Assembly (NCBI GenBank): GCA_039183535.1
Contig: JBCDBO010000006.1
Span: 31,933 to 95,932 of the forward strand
Reading direction: 5' to 3'
Source: JBCAXA01 sp039183535
Lineage (GTDB): Bacteria; Pseudomonadota; Gammaproteobacteria; Steroidobacterales; Woeseiaceae
DNA: 64,000 nt
The notes beneath the pieces were generated by a model. That model ran no database searches. It saw only the letters and a program-made list of their open reading frames with translations, and was not told where the DNA came from. Below, in pieces: positions 36,236 through 44,947 of this stretch; position 1 is the first letter of the stretch; every line of letters starts with the position of its first letter. The translations under genes and the position numbers were made by a program.

Positions 36236-37165
36236 ATGTCGTATTCTGTACCACTGATCGATTTCTCGTCATACGATCCCGATGACGATCGAGTTATGGC
36301 CGAACTCGGCAAGGCCGTCGACCACGCACTCTCAACCAGTGGCTTCATGGCGATTCGCAACATCGGGATCGATGCCGACGAGCTGCGGCAGGTCTTCGCC
36401 GACAGTCGGGAGTTTTTCAACACCGATACAGCGACGAAAAGCCACTGCGCGTACCGATCGGCCGATGAAAATTTCGGCTATCAAGGCATGGCCGAAGAGA
36501 GCCTCGACCCGAGTGCCCCCGCCGATCTCAAAGAGACATTTACGATGCGCAACGTGCTTGCCCGCCCACCCGACGACAGTCGTTGGCCATCCGCGCGATT
36601 TCAAGCACGAATGCGAGACTTCTACGCGCACTGCCTCGATGCGGCGTTTCGATTACAACGCGTACTGGCTGCGGCACTAGACCAATCTCGCGAGTATTTT
36701 GTTCGCTGCCACAGTGGCGAAAACGTAACGCTGCGGTTGCTGCACTACCCGTCGGTCAGTCGGTCGCAGGTCGCGGCGAGACAACTCGGTGCCGGCGCGC
36801 ATACCGATTACGGCCTACTGACGCTGTTATTTCAAGACGGCACACGCGGTCTTGAAATCAAGACCGCGACCGACGGTTGGCAGGCGCTTGACGCCGATCC
36901 AGAGACTATCTTGATCAACGCCGGCGACTTGTTGGAACGCTGGACTAACGGCCGTTATCGCTCGACTCTGCATCGAGTAAGCCCGCAGGTCGAGCGCGAT
37001 AACCGCCAGTCAATCGCTATGTTTGTCGACCCAGATAGCGCAACCGAAGTGACGGTGTTACCCAGTTGCCTCGGCCCCAACGAAACACCACGGTATCCGC
37101 CGACGAGCGCGGCGGCCCACCTGAAGGCACGCATCGAAGCAACCCACAAGACTCGCCAGCCATGA
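36236..37165 (+). CDS. 2-oxoglutarate/Fe(II) oxygenase of the isopenicillin N synthase family
   Basis: A 309-residue non-haem iron oxygenase. The DIOX_N part is at about 5-120; the iron ligands are His and Asp of GAHTDYGLLT and His of LHRV, and the 2-oxoglutarate Arg is in DNRQSIAMFV. All are intact. The substrate is not known. Being between an 8-oxoguanine-deaminase-like enzyme, an MFS carrier and an adenine-deaminase-family enzyme, a methylated or otherwise modified purine is a reasonable guess. The stop overlaps the next start (ATGA). Confidence 0.9.
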   Translation: MSYSVPLIDFSSYDPDDDRVMAELGKAVDHALSTSGFMAIRNIGIDADELRQVFADSREFFNTDTATKSHCAYRSADENFGYQGMAEESLDPSAPADLKETFTMRNVLARPPDDSRWPSARFQARMRDFYAHCLDAAFRLQRVLAAALDQSREYFVRCHSGENVTLRLLHYPSVSRSQVAARQLGAGAHTDYGLLTLLFQDGTRGLEIKTATDGWQALDADPETILINAGDLLERWTNGRYRSTLHRVSPQVERDNRQSIAMFVDPDSATEVTVLPSCLGPNETPRYPPTSAAAHLKARIEATHKTRQP

Positions 37166-38334
37166 GTATGCAAGCGCTTCGTAGCAACGCCAGTTTGGTC
37201 GTCGCCGCCGCGGCAGCCTACAGCATGTCGACGTTATTCAGCGCGATGAAGCCGATTTTACTAACACGGTTTGTCGAGCAGCATCAGTGGAGCGATGCAC
37301 TCGCCGGCCTCGCGGTCGCTATGCCGTTCGCCGGAATTGCGATCGCCGCTATGTGCGTTGCACCGCTGACGCGCCTCTCGCTCCGTCGCCTGGCGACAAT
37401 CTTCGGTACCGTTTTGATCGCTGCCGAGATCGGCAGCACGCTCGGTCACGCCAGTGCGCCGCTAGTGCTCATCTTACAGTTCGCGGGTGGCTTTGCTGTT
37501 GGGATCTTAATGGGTGCGAGTTCGCGAATAATTGCGACCAAGAAGGCTGCTGGCCCATTGTTTGGCATGGTCGATATGCTGGCCGTTTTGCTGATGTCTG
37601 CGATGGTCGCGATCGTCGGCTTAGCGGTCGGTCGCGGTGGATTGACAGGCGGGTATGCAGTAGCGGCGTTAATCGCCTCAATTTTTACCGTTCTGATACT
37701 GCCCTACAACGAGCGGACCGTGGCTGCCACCACGACGACAGCGCCGTTGTTAATCTCGACGCGCGCGCTGGCAGTCGTCGCCATGGGCGTCGTCTTTGTT
37801 ACCTGCTCTGGCCTTGGATTTACGTACATGTTTACCGTGGCGCAGCAGCTTGGTATCGGCTATGCCGACGCCGGCCGTGGCATCGGATTACTGCTCTTCT
37901 TGTCAGCATTCGCATGCTTGGCCGGTGGTTGGGCCAGTGAGCGTTACGGACCGTACCGACCACTCGCGATGGCGTTTTTCGCCTGCGCGGTCGGTTGGTA
38001 CGGAGTCGTTACCGCATCGTCGGCGCTGGTTTTCTACTCGGCTTTAGTGCCGGCCGTGTTTGCCTTGCAGTTCAATTTCCCAGTGTTACTCGATCTGGCC
38101 GGCTCGCTCGATCGAACCGGCCGCTGGGGAGCGGTCGCCGCGCCATTACAAACGAGCGGTTTTGCATGGGCAGCCATCTTGGCCGGGCTCATCGTTGGCC
38201 GATATGGGCTGGTCGCGTTACCGGTCGTCACAGCCCTTGGCATGCTCGTTTGCTTAGGCTTACTGGCTATTGCGCGCAGTGGCGATGCGGGCATCGGCGC
38301 AGCATCGGCGCTCCGACCACCGGTCAGCGACTAA
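37162..38334 (+). CDS. Major facilitator superfamily transporter
   Basis: A 390-residue protein with about twelve membrane helices and no long soluble part. The ATG at 37162 overlaps the oxygenase stop (ATGA); a longer in-frame start lies inside the oxygenase gene. Translational coupling suggests that it carries the oxygenase substrate or product. The exact MFS family cannot be set from sequence alone. Confidence 0.9.
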   Translation: MSMQALRSNASLVVAAAAAYSMSTLFSAMKPILLTRFVEQHQWSDALAGLAVAMPFAGIAIAAMCVAPLTRLSLRRLATIFGTVLIAAEIGSTLGHASAPLVLILQFAGGFAVGILMGASSRIIATKKAAGPLFGMVDMLAVLLMSAMVAIVGLAVGRGGLTGGYAVAALIASIFTVLILPYNERTVAATTTTAPLLISTRALAVVAMGVVFVTCSGLGFTYMFTVAQQLGIGYADAGRGIGLLLFLSAFACLAGGWASERYGPYRPLAMAFFACAVGWYGVVTASSALVFYSALVPAVFALQFNFPVLLDLAGSLDRTGRWGAVAAPLQTSGFAWAAILAGLIVGRYGLVALPVVTALGMLVCLGLLAIARSGDAGIGAASALRPPVSD

Positions 38335-38373
38335 GTACCGCCAACCCGATTCGCTGCCGCACTCAGCCGCGGC

Positions 38374-39378
38374 TCAATGATTCTGCAGGAAAGCGTCGAT
38401 CTCAGCGTGGTATGCACTGCGCTCGCGATCGGAAATCCAGGCGACATCGAATGCATTACGCGACAACTGAACCAACTCGTCCTTGGTGAATTCACCCTCA
38501 CGCTGGAGCTCAACAAAGTTGTCCGTCATATAAGCCCGGAAATAGGCCGGATCATCCGAATTGATCGTCGCTTTCATGCCGCGCTGTAACATCTGCCGGA
38601 TTTCATCAGCCGTTAATGACTGAACAACGAACCGGTTAGATACGGGGCACACGGTCAGACCGAGGCCACGGCGCGCTATCTCGTCGCAGAGCGATTCGTC
38701 TTCGAGCGAATTGATGCCGTGGTCAATGCGATCGACGTCAATGTCATAGAGACATTCGCGAATATGCGGGACGATGTCTTTCTGATTGACGTCGCAATGC
38801 ATAGTCAGCTTCAGGCCGTGACGCCGCGCTTTCGCGAAAACTGCTGCAAATTTCGACGGTGGATTATCTTTCTCATCCGAGTCGAGCCCAACACCGATCA
38901 ACCAGTCTTTGTAAGGCAAGGCCATGTCGAGATGCTCCATGGCCGACGCGGCGGAGTGATCACGGAGAAAACACATGATCAGCTGCGAACTAACATCCAG
39001 ATGAGCGGCCGCATCGAGCTGCGCCCGATGGATCCCGCTGATAACGGTGTCGAATGAAACGCCGCGACTGGTATGTGCTTGCGGATCGAAGAACGGCTCG
39101 ACATAACGAACATTATCGGCTTTGGCGCGCTCGAAATAATGATAGGCGAGCTCGTAAAAGTCTTGCTCGGTCCGTAACACATCCATGGCCGGATAGTAGA
39201 TCGCTAAGAACGACGGCAAATCGTGAAAATCGTAGGCCGCGACGACTTCCGCTGGACTTTTGTACGCCAACTCGATGCCGTTACGCTGAGCGAGCGCGAA
39301 GATGTGTTCCGGCTCCAGCGTGCCCTCTAAATGCACGTGCAGCTCTGCTTTTGGCAGTGCTTCAATAAACGCTTGCAT
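38374..39378 (-). CDS. Adenine/adenosine deaminase family protein with altered HxGE motif
   Basis: A 334-residue metal-dependent deaminase closest to the bacterial adenine deaminase type (ALPKAELHVHLEGTLEPE, VEPFFDPQ, VGLDSDE). HVH at 14 and 16, the late RIDHGI and the Asp pair of NSDDPAY are kept. The usual HAGE motif, whose Glu shuttles protons, reads HCDV at 194-197, so the Glu is replaced by Val. A sub-family with a different purine substrate, for example an N6-substituted adenine, is possible. The ATG at 39378 is preceded by GGGGAG; the longer start at 39447 has no support. Confidence 0.88.
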   Translation of the reverse strand: MQAFIEALPKAELHVHLEGTLEPEHIFALAQRNGIELAYKSPAEVVAAYDFHDLPSFLAIYYPAMDVLRTEQDFYELAYHYFERAKADNVRYVEPFFDPQAHTSRGVSFDTVISGIHRAQLDAAAHLDVSSQLIMCFLRDHSAASAMEHLDMALPYKDWLIGVGLDSDEKDNPPSKFAAVFAKARRHGLKLTMHCDVNQKDIVPHIRECLYDIDVDRIDHGINSLEDESLCDEIARRGLGLTVCPVSNRFVVQSLTADEIRQMLQRGMKATINSDDPAYFRAYMTDNFVELQREGEFTKDELVQLSRNAFDVAWISDRERSAYHAEIDAFLQNH

Positions 39379-39485
39379 AAAACCTGCTCCCCAAAATCCC
39401 CCCGGCTCCGTGCAGCAGCTTGATGCTACGTCGCTTGTTGCGGTCATCGCAACCGGCAGCCGCAGTCGGTATATTGCAAATCAGC

Positions 39486-40829
39486 ATGCAACAAGAACAA
39501 CAATCAACCATGCTCGGTGCGCGGCTTGATGACCGCCCCGCGCCGCCATTGGCCATCTTTATCGGGCTGCAACACGTCTTGGCGATGATCGGCGGTATCG
39601 CCACTGCCCCGCTGTTGATCGCCCTCGGACTCGGACTCGGCCCCGCTGACACAGCCTATCTGATCGCGTCGGCGCTAACCGTTTCGGGTGCCGCGACGTT
39701 GATCCAAGTGAGCCGGCTTGGCGGCGTCGGATCTGGCTTACTGAGTGTGCAGGGAACCAGCTTTACCTTCATCGGGCCAATCATCTACGCCTTCGAGGTT
39801 GCAAATGGACAGACGAGCCCGAACGAAGCGCTCGGTAGTCTGTTCGGCGCCTGTTTGGTGCTCGCCGCTGCAATGATCGTCATCAGTCGCTTTGTCGATC
39901 GCTTACAACGGATTATCACCGCCAATGTCACCGGCGTAACGGTGTTGTTGCTCGGTGGTACGTTAGTTTTTACAACGCTGCAAAATCTGCAGCGTGCGGC
40001 CACAAACGGGAATTCGATAACGGCGATCGGCCTGGCGGTCATCGTATTCGTGACGGTGGCGTTGCTAGCGCGTTCGCCATCGCCGCTGTTGCGCTTGTGC
40101 TCGGTTGTCGCAGGCTTCGCTGTCGGCTTGATCGTCGCAGCCATGCTCGGGTTAATCAATACGACGGGATTGGCCTCACTGCCGGTGTTCTTCCTGCCCG
40201 AAGTCGCACGATACCCGCTTAGGTTCGAGCTCGACGTCGTATTGATACTGGCGCCGATATTCTTGGTTTCAGCCACGGAGTCGTTGGGTGATCTAGGTGC
40301 GACAGCAACGCTGTCCGGTGTCCGCATCGGTAGTAAAGACTACTGGTCGCGCCTTCGCGGTGGGGTCACGGCCGATTCAATCAATAGCTTTCTCGCCGCC
40401 GTGTTCAGCACCTTCCCAAACACAACCTTCAGTCAGAACAACGGCGTTATTCGGCTGACCGGCATCACCAGCCGGCATGTGGGCTACTACGTCGCGGCGT
40501 TGCTGGTGTTGCTCGGCCTTGTGCCCGTTGTCGCCGGTGTATTTCAGATCATGCCGGAGCCTGTTCTGTATGGGGGGACGCTGCTGATGTTCATCATGGT
40601 GGGCTACGCCGGATACCGCCTGATTACCGATGCAGGGCCGCGCAGACGGGATTGGTTTATTGTCAGCACCGCAATCATTGGCGGTCTAGCACTCGGTCGG
40701 TTCGGACCTATGCTGGATGGACTGCCGCAAACCGTAATTAATGTACTCAGCTTTCCAGTATCGAGTGGCGCTTTTTTGGCTATGTTGCTTGAGATGCTGG
40801 TTCCTCATACCAGGGAGAAACCTTCGTGA
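39486..40829 (+). CDS. NCS2-family xanthine/urate-type permease
   Basis: A 447-residue permease with about 14 helices. The QGTSFTFIGP segment and the NCS2 motif QNNGVIRLTG are those of the UraA/XanQ/UacT group. The latter motif is more like xanthine and urate carriers than uracil carriers. It should import purines by proton symport. The start is uncertain: ATG at 39486 is chosen, with 39420 or 39510 possible. The gene stop overlaps the next gene (GTGA). Confidence 0.92.
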   Translation: MQQEQQSTMLGARLDDRPAPPLAIFIGLQHVLAMIGGIATAPLLIALGLGLGPADTAYLIASALTVSGAATLIQVSRLGGVGSGLLSVQGTSFTFIGPIIYAFEVANGQTSPNEALGSLFGACLVLAAAMIVISRFVDRLQRIITANVTGVTVLLLGGTLVFTTLQNLQRAATNGNSITAIGLAVIVFVTVALLARSPSPLLRLCSVVAGFAVGLIVAAMLGLINTTGLASLPVFFLPEVARYPLRFELDVVLILAPIFLVSATESLGDLGATATLSGVRIGSKDYWSRLRGGVTADSINSFLAAVFSTFPNTTFSQNNGVIRLTGITSRHVGYYVAALLVLLGLVPVVAGVFQIMPEPVLYGGTLLMFIMVGYAGYRLITDAGPRRRDWFIVSTAIIGGLALGRFGPMLDGLPQTVINVLSFPVSSGAFLAMLLEMLVPHTREKPS

Positions 40830-42229
40830 AAAAAATCGTCTCTGTAGCGTTTGCGCTGCTGCTATCGTCGCCGTTCGCGGTTGCTGCTGACGAGCACTGG
40901 TTTGAAGAGCTTAAGGCGAGTGGCGATCACGAAGCGCTGTACCGCGTTTTGCACTACATGCCGAAGGGCGGTGATCTACACAACCATAATTCAGGCTCGT
41001 CCTACCCAGAAGTGTGGCTGGACATAGCACTTGCGCAGCAAGAGCGCGGCTACATCTACTACACGAAAACGCAGATCGCGAACTGTAGAAATTATGACGA
41101 CACGGACTTTCCGTACCTACTATTGTTCCGAAACATCGACGCGAACGAATTCGAGACTCTTAGCGATTGTGAAAAAAGCGAGTTCACCCGTCTCGACCAG
41201 CTGACCGACGAACAGCGTGCGGGTTGGCTTGGATCGACAGTGCTCGATCGCCCCAGTGAGGGTCGTGTTGAATTTTTCGAAACGCATTGGCAACGCCTCA
41301 ATGCCTTGTGGGACAACCCCTATATTCGTGCGGAGCTTCTCTACAACAACATGAAGACGCTGGCAGATGAGGGTGTTGTCTACCTCGAGTCGATGGTTGG
41401 CATTCGCTTCGCGAAGAAGCCTGATGGCAGTGCCATGCCCAATGACGAGGTAATGGATATTTTGCGTCGCCGGCTTGCTGAGCCAGACGCGTTGGCCACG
41501 GGTGTAACGGTACGACTGCAGCTGTCGGTTTTGCGCTTTTTACCCGGTGCGGAGGACGATGTTCGCGAACTCTATGCGTTTGGCGATCGTCATTCTGACC
41601 TCATCGTCGCATTGAACTTTGTTGGCCGCGAGGATAACGACTACGGCTACCCACTTCGGTTTTTGGACGTGTTGCGGGAGATGCGCCAAAAATATGACCT
41701 CAAGTTGGCTATCCACGCTGGCGAAGTCGATGAACCGAATTTTCACGTGCGTGACACACTGCTGTTGGGGGCCGATCGTATCGGCCATGGCATCAACCTG
41801 ATTACCGACCCGGAAACACTACGCGACATGAGATATGGCCCGTATCTCATTGAAATTAACCTCATCAGCAACTTGCTTTTGGAATACGTTGTGGACTATT
41901 CGCAACACCCGTTCCCTGAGTTTCTGCGTACCGATATACCAGTGGCGCTGTCCACTGATGACCGCGGCATGTGGGATTCAACACTAACCGACGAATTCTA
42001 TGTGGCTGTTGCGGAGTACGACTTAACGTGGGACGAGATCAAGACGTTAAGCCGAAACTCACTAAGCTATGCGTTTGTCGAACCGGCTGTTAAGCAGAAG
42101 TTGATTGAGGAATTCGACGGAAAAATAGCGAAATTTGAACGCCGTATGGCGCGCGGCGGTGTTGCAAAGCTTGGCGAGATGCCGGAAACTCGAACCTTCA
42201 TTTGTGCCCGCTATCAGCTCTGCAACTGA
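40826..42229 (+). CDS. Secreted adenosine deaminase of the ADGF/CECR1 type
   Basis: A 467-residue protein with a signal peptide (to about residue 21, FAVAA-DE). The metal and active-site motifs are GGDLHNHNSGS (the HxH), HAGEVDEPN near 297-300 with the catalytic Glu, GADRIGHGI and STDDRGMW. It should deaminate adenosine (or deoxyadenosine) to inosine outside the cytoplasm. The ADGF type is larger than cytosolic adenosine deaminases. Its GTG start overlaps the permease stop, so an export enzyme and an inner-membrane carrier are co-translated. Confidence 0.93.
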   Translation: MKKIVSVAFALLLSSPFAVAADEHWFEELKASGDHEALYRVLHYMPKGGDLHNHNSGSSYPEVWLDIALAQQERGYIYYTKTQIANCRNYDDTDFPYLLLFRNIDANEFETLSDCEKSEFTRLDQLTDEQRAGWLGSTVLDRPSEGRVEFFETHWQRLNALWDNPYIRAELLYNNMKTLADEGVVYLESMVGIRFAKKPDGSAMPNDEVMDILRRRLAEPDALATGVTVRLQLSVLRFLPGAEDDVRELYAFGDRHSDLIVALNFVGREDNDYGYPLRFLDVLREMRQKYDLKLAIHAGEVDEPNFHVRDTLLLGADRIGHGINLITDPETLRDMRYGPYLIEINLISNLLLEYVVDYSQHPFPEFLRTDIPVALSTDDRGMWDSTLTDEFYVAVAEYDLTWDEIKTLSRNSLSYAFVEPAVKQKLIEEFDGKIAKFERRMARGGVAKLGEMPETRTFICARYQLCN

Positions 42230-42318
42230 GCGTCGGCGCGAACCTGTGGGGGGGAATACAGGTTTGCTACGGAAGCGGCAATCGCCACAGGGGGGCGGTT
42301 GTCCGACCGTGCGAAACG

Positions 42319-42347
42319 CACGTGTGCGACCTTTGGACGCACACGTG
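42319..42347 (+). other. Strong hairpin in the receptor leader
   Basis: CACGTGTGCG and CGCACACGTG form a perfect ten-pair stem around ACCTTTGGA; a G-T pair can extend it. No T tract follows. It lies 116 bases before the receptor gene, in a G-rich 233-base leader that also has a short GC hairpin (42414-42427). A GGGTAC/GTACCC stem (42434-42439 with 42457-42462) holds the ribosome-binding site in its loop. Confidence 0.6.
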
Positions 42348-42462
42348 TTGGGGAAAAACGACAGCAACAATGCGTCGCCCCCGTGTGACGTTGAGTGACG
42401 ATTTATAAAGAACCGCCCACCCGGGCGTAGCCGGGGTACGGGCAACTGAGGAGAGGGTACCC

Positions 42463-44844
42463 ATGACACTACGTAAACCGTCTGGCCGTTGGACTATCGG
42501 CTGGACCGCGGCGTTGTCCGCATGCTTGGTCGCGACACCAGCCATCGCTCAAGACGAAATCGACGAGATCGTCGTCGAGGGCAGCTTGAATTCGCTCCCG
42601 ACACAGGACGTCGGCTCTGTATTTGGTCTCGACAAGACACTGCTCGAAACACCGCGTTCGGCATCGACGATTAGCTCGGATCAGCTCGACCGCTTCGACA
42701 TCGTCGACATCGATGAATTGGTCGCGTTGGCACCGGGGACGTTTACGCAATCGTTCTTCGGTGTTGCTGGTGCACTCGATATCCGTGGAACGTCTGGCGA
42801 AACCTACTTCCGCGGTATCCGCCGCCTGGACAACCCAGGCAATTACCCGACGCCAATTGGTGCCTCGGACCGAATCGATATCGTCCGTGGGCCGGCATCG
42901 ATGGTTTACGGTCCGGCCAAGATCGGCGGCTATTTAAACTTCGTCCCTAAGTCAGCGCGTGCCGACGGCGGCCAATATCTCGACGAAATCGAAGGCCGCG
43001 TCTCCTATACGACGGGATCATGGGATCGGAACGTCATGACAGGCGAGGTAGGCGGTCCCGGGACGATCGCCGGTCGTGATTTCGGCTATTACCTTTACGG
43101 CGAAGTCGAAGATTCGGGTAGCTTTTACCAGAACACAGCCACCGACCAAACACTGTTGCAGATGGCTATTGACCACGACGTCAACGACAGCCTGCACATC
43201 CAGTTTGGTGGTATGTATCACCGGTTCGAGGGCAATCAGATTGCTGGTTGGAACCGTCTGACTCAGGACCTGATTGATAACGGCACGTATATCACCGGCT
43301 TGGCTCAGCCGTTAGATACCAATCTCGACGGTTCGATCTCTCACGACGAGTACAACGCGGCTGGCATCAGTCAGTTTTTCTTCGCGGGTCCGTCAACCGT
43401 TACGGAAGCTGCTCTGAATCCATTGTCCGCATTGGAAAACCCGGGTACGGCGCAGCTCGACGAAAGTCAGGTTCTCGTCGCACCTGACGATCAGCTCAAC
43501 AACGAAGTGATGACGTTGTACTTCGATGCGATCTACCAGACCGATAACAACTGGGAAATCAAGAATCAGCTGTTCTACGAGAAGTACGACAACGTTAATG
43601 AAAACGCCTACGGGTTCTCGCAGTTCCATGACTCGTGGGTCATTGAGGACAAGCTGGTTTTCCAACGCGCGTTCGAAACCGATGCGGTTACGACAACACT
43701 GCAAATATCACCGTCGATTCGCTTTACCGACTTTAATCACGGCAGTGATTTCATCAACGAGTACTTTGATCGACGCGATCTGACCGGGCCATCAACCGCT
43801 CGCGACCGGCGCTTACTTTCGACGCGTAGCGGCACCGATTACTCAGATCGCTTTGAAGGCGACTATCTGAACTACGGCCTTGCGGTACTGGGCGACTTCG
43901 TTTTCACAAACGGCCTTAGCGTTCTACTCGGCGCTCGGTATGACGACATCGACGTCGAAAGTACTAGCGTCGATGCGGAACTGTTGTTTCCAGGTGGTGA
44001 TCCGCTCTTCGCCGAAGACAATGAGTCTGGTCTGTCGTGGACGGCAAGCGTTTCGTGGGAAACCCCGATCGGTCTGATTCCGTATGTTACGGCGTCTGAG
44101 CAGGCGACCGTTGTTGCTGGACAGGGTGCAGAAATCTCAAGCGATGATGTAGAGAACGAAGCTTGGTTCGATACCTCGGAACTACTGGAGTTCGGTGTCA
44201 AAGGCAGCTTCTTGGATGACAGTCTTTACGTTGCACTCGCGGTTTATGAGCAAGAACGTACGGATCGCAACGCGCAAGCGATTGTGACTAACCAGACTAG
44301 TCAAACCGAAGGTATTGAGCTGGAAGCGCGCTGGGTGGTTAACGAGAACCTGGTGCTGACCTTCGGTTACACGCACATTGAGGTAATTAACCTCACGACG
44401 TTGGAAGATGGCGGACGCTTTAGTTTCTTTGGCGCCGACGACATTCCGCAGATCGACCCAACACTGGTATTCGGTGGCCAAGCAATCGGCATCGTGCCGA
44501 CGCCGGTCCCTGGCGACGACGGTGCTCGCCGAGCGGGTATGCCTGAGAATATTTTCTCTTTCACCGGCACCTACGCCTTTGATAATGGCATTGCCGTAAA
44601 CGCTAGCATCGTTGACGTTGAATCCGTGTCCTCTGGCTTCTCACAAGCGGTCACGCTGCCGGCCTACACGCTGGTCAACCTCGGCGTCGTTTACGAAACC
44701 GAGGCTTGGACGTTCGCGTTGACCGGCAAGAATTTGACCGACGAACGGTACTTCCGTGCGAACTTCCCGAACCTGTTCGGCTCGCAAATCGTTCTGCCGG
44801 AGCTACCTCGCAACTGGCAAGCCAGTATTTCGTACAGCTTCTAA
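42463..44844 (+). CDS. TonB-dependent outer-membrane receptor
   Basis: A 793-residue receptor with signal peptide (ending TPAIAQ), TonB-box-like DEIVVEG at the mature N terminus, plug domain (about 55-175; RIDIVRGPASMVYGPAKIGG) and a 22-strand barrel ending in SYSF. Residues 285-296 read DTNLDGSISHDE, an exact EF-hand calcium loop, probably on an outer loop. Its place between a secreted adenosine deaminase and nucleoside-family lipoproteins suggests purine-related cargo; iron-siderophore is the default alternative. A strong terminator follows. Confidence 0.96.
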   Translation: MTLRKPSGRWTIGWTAALSACLVATPAIAQDEIDEIVVEGSLNSLPTQDVGSVFGLDKTLLETPRSASTISSDQLDRFDIVDIDELVALAPGTFTQSFFGVAGALDIRGTSGETYFRGIRRLDNPGNYPTPIGASDRIDIVRGPASMVYGPAKIGGYLNFVPKSARADGGQYLDEIEGRVSYTTGSWDRNVMTGEVGGPGTIAGRDFGYYLYGEVEDSGSFYQNTATDQTLLQMAIDHDVNDSLHIQFGGMYHRFEGNQIAGWNRLTQDLIDNGTYITGLAQPLDTNLDGSISHDEYNAAGISQFFFAGPSTVTEAALNPLSALENPGTAQLDESQVLVAPDDQLNNEVMTLYFDAIYQTDNNWEIKNQLFYEKYDNVNENAYGFSQFHDSWVIEDKLVFQRAFETDAVTTTLQISPSIRFTDFNHGSDFINEYFDRRDLTGPSTARDRRLLSTRSGTDYSDRFEGDYLNYGLAVLGDFVFTNGLSVLLGARYDDIDVESTSVDAELLFPGGDPLFAEDNESGLSWTASVSWETPIGLIPYVTASEQATVVAGQGAEISSDDVENEAWFDTSELLEFGVKGSFLDDSLYVALAVYEQERTDRNAQAIVTNQTSQTEGIELEARWVVNENLVLTFGYTHIEVINLTTLEDGGRFSFFGADDIPQIDPTLVFGGQAIGIVPTPVPGDDGARRAGMPENIFSFTGTYAFDNGIAVNASIVDVESVSSGFSQAVTLPAYTLVNLGVVYETEAWTFALTGKNLTDERYFRANFPNLFGSQIVLPELPRNWQASISYSF

Positions 44845-44871
44845 CGATCACTGCAACGATCGAGCAAACCA

Positions 44872-44906
44872 AGCCCCGGCAGCGCCAACGTTGCCGGGGC
44901 TTTTTA
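44872..44906 (+). terminator. Rho-independent terminator after the receptor
   Basis: AGCCCCGGCA and TGCCGGGGCT form a perfect ten-base-pair stem with a ten-base loop, followed by TTTTT. It ends transcripts after the receptor, so the next gene probably has separate or read-through expression. Confidence 0.92.
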
Positions 44907-44947
44907 TTGACCGACACCAACGCGAGCTCGCCCTTGGGGATATCAGC

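Noticed and set aside
39379..39447. Longer N terminus for the adenine-deaminase-family gene
   Set aside because: The extra residues precede a well-placed ATG with GGGGAG, and the family starts at that ATG.
42241..42345. Cobalamin riboswitch before the TonB receptor
   Set aside because: There is a GGGGAA-like stretch and a GCCAC sequence, but the B12-box order and spacing do not fit, and no cobalamin gene is nearby.
44756..44947. Upstream extension of the NUP-DUF952 gene
   Set aside because: It would start inside the receptor gene, cross its terminator, and hide the lipoprotein signal.
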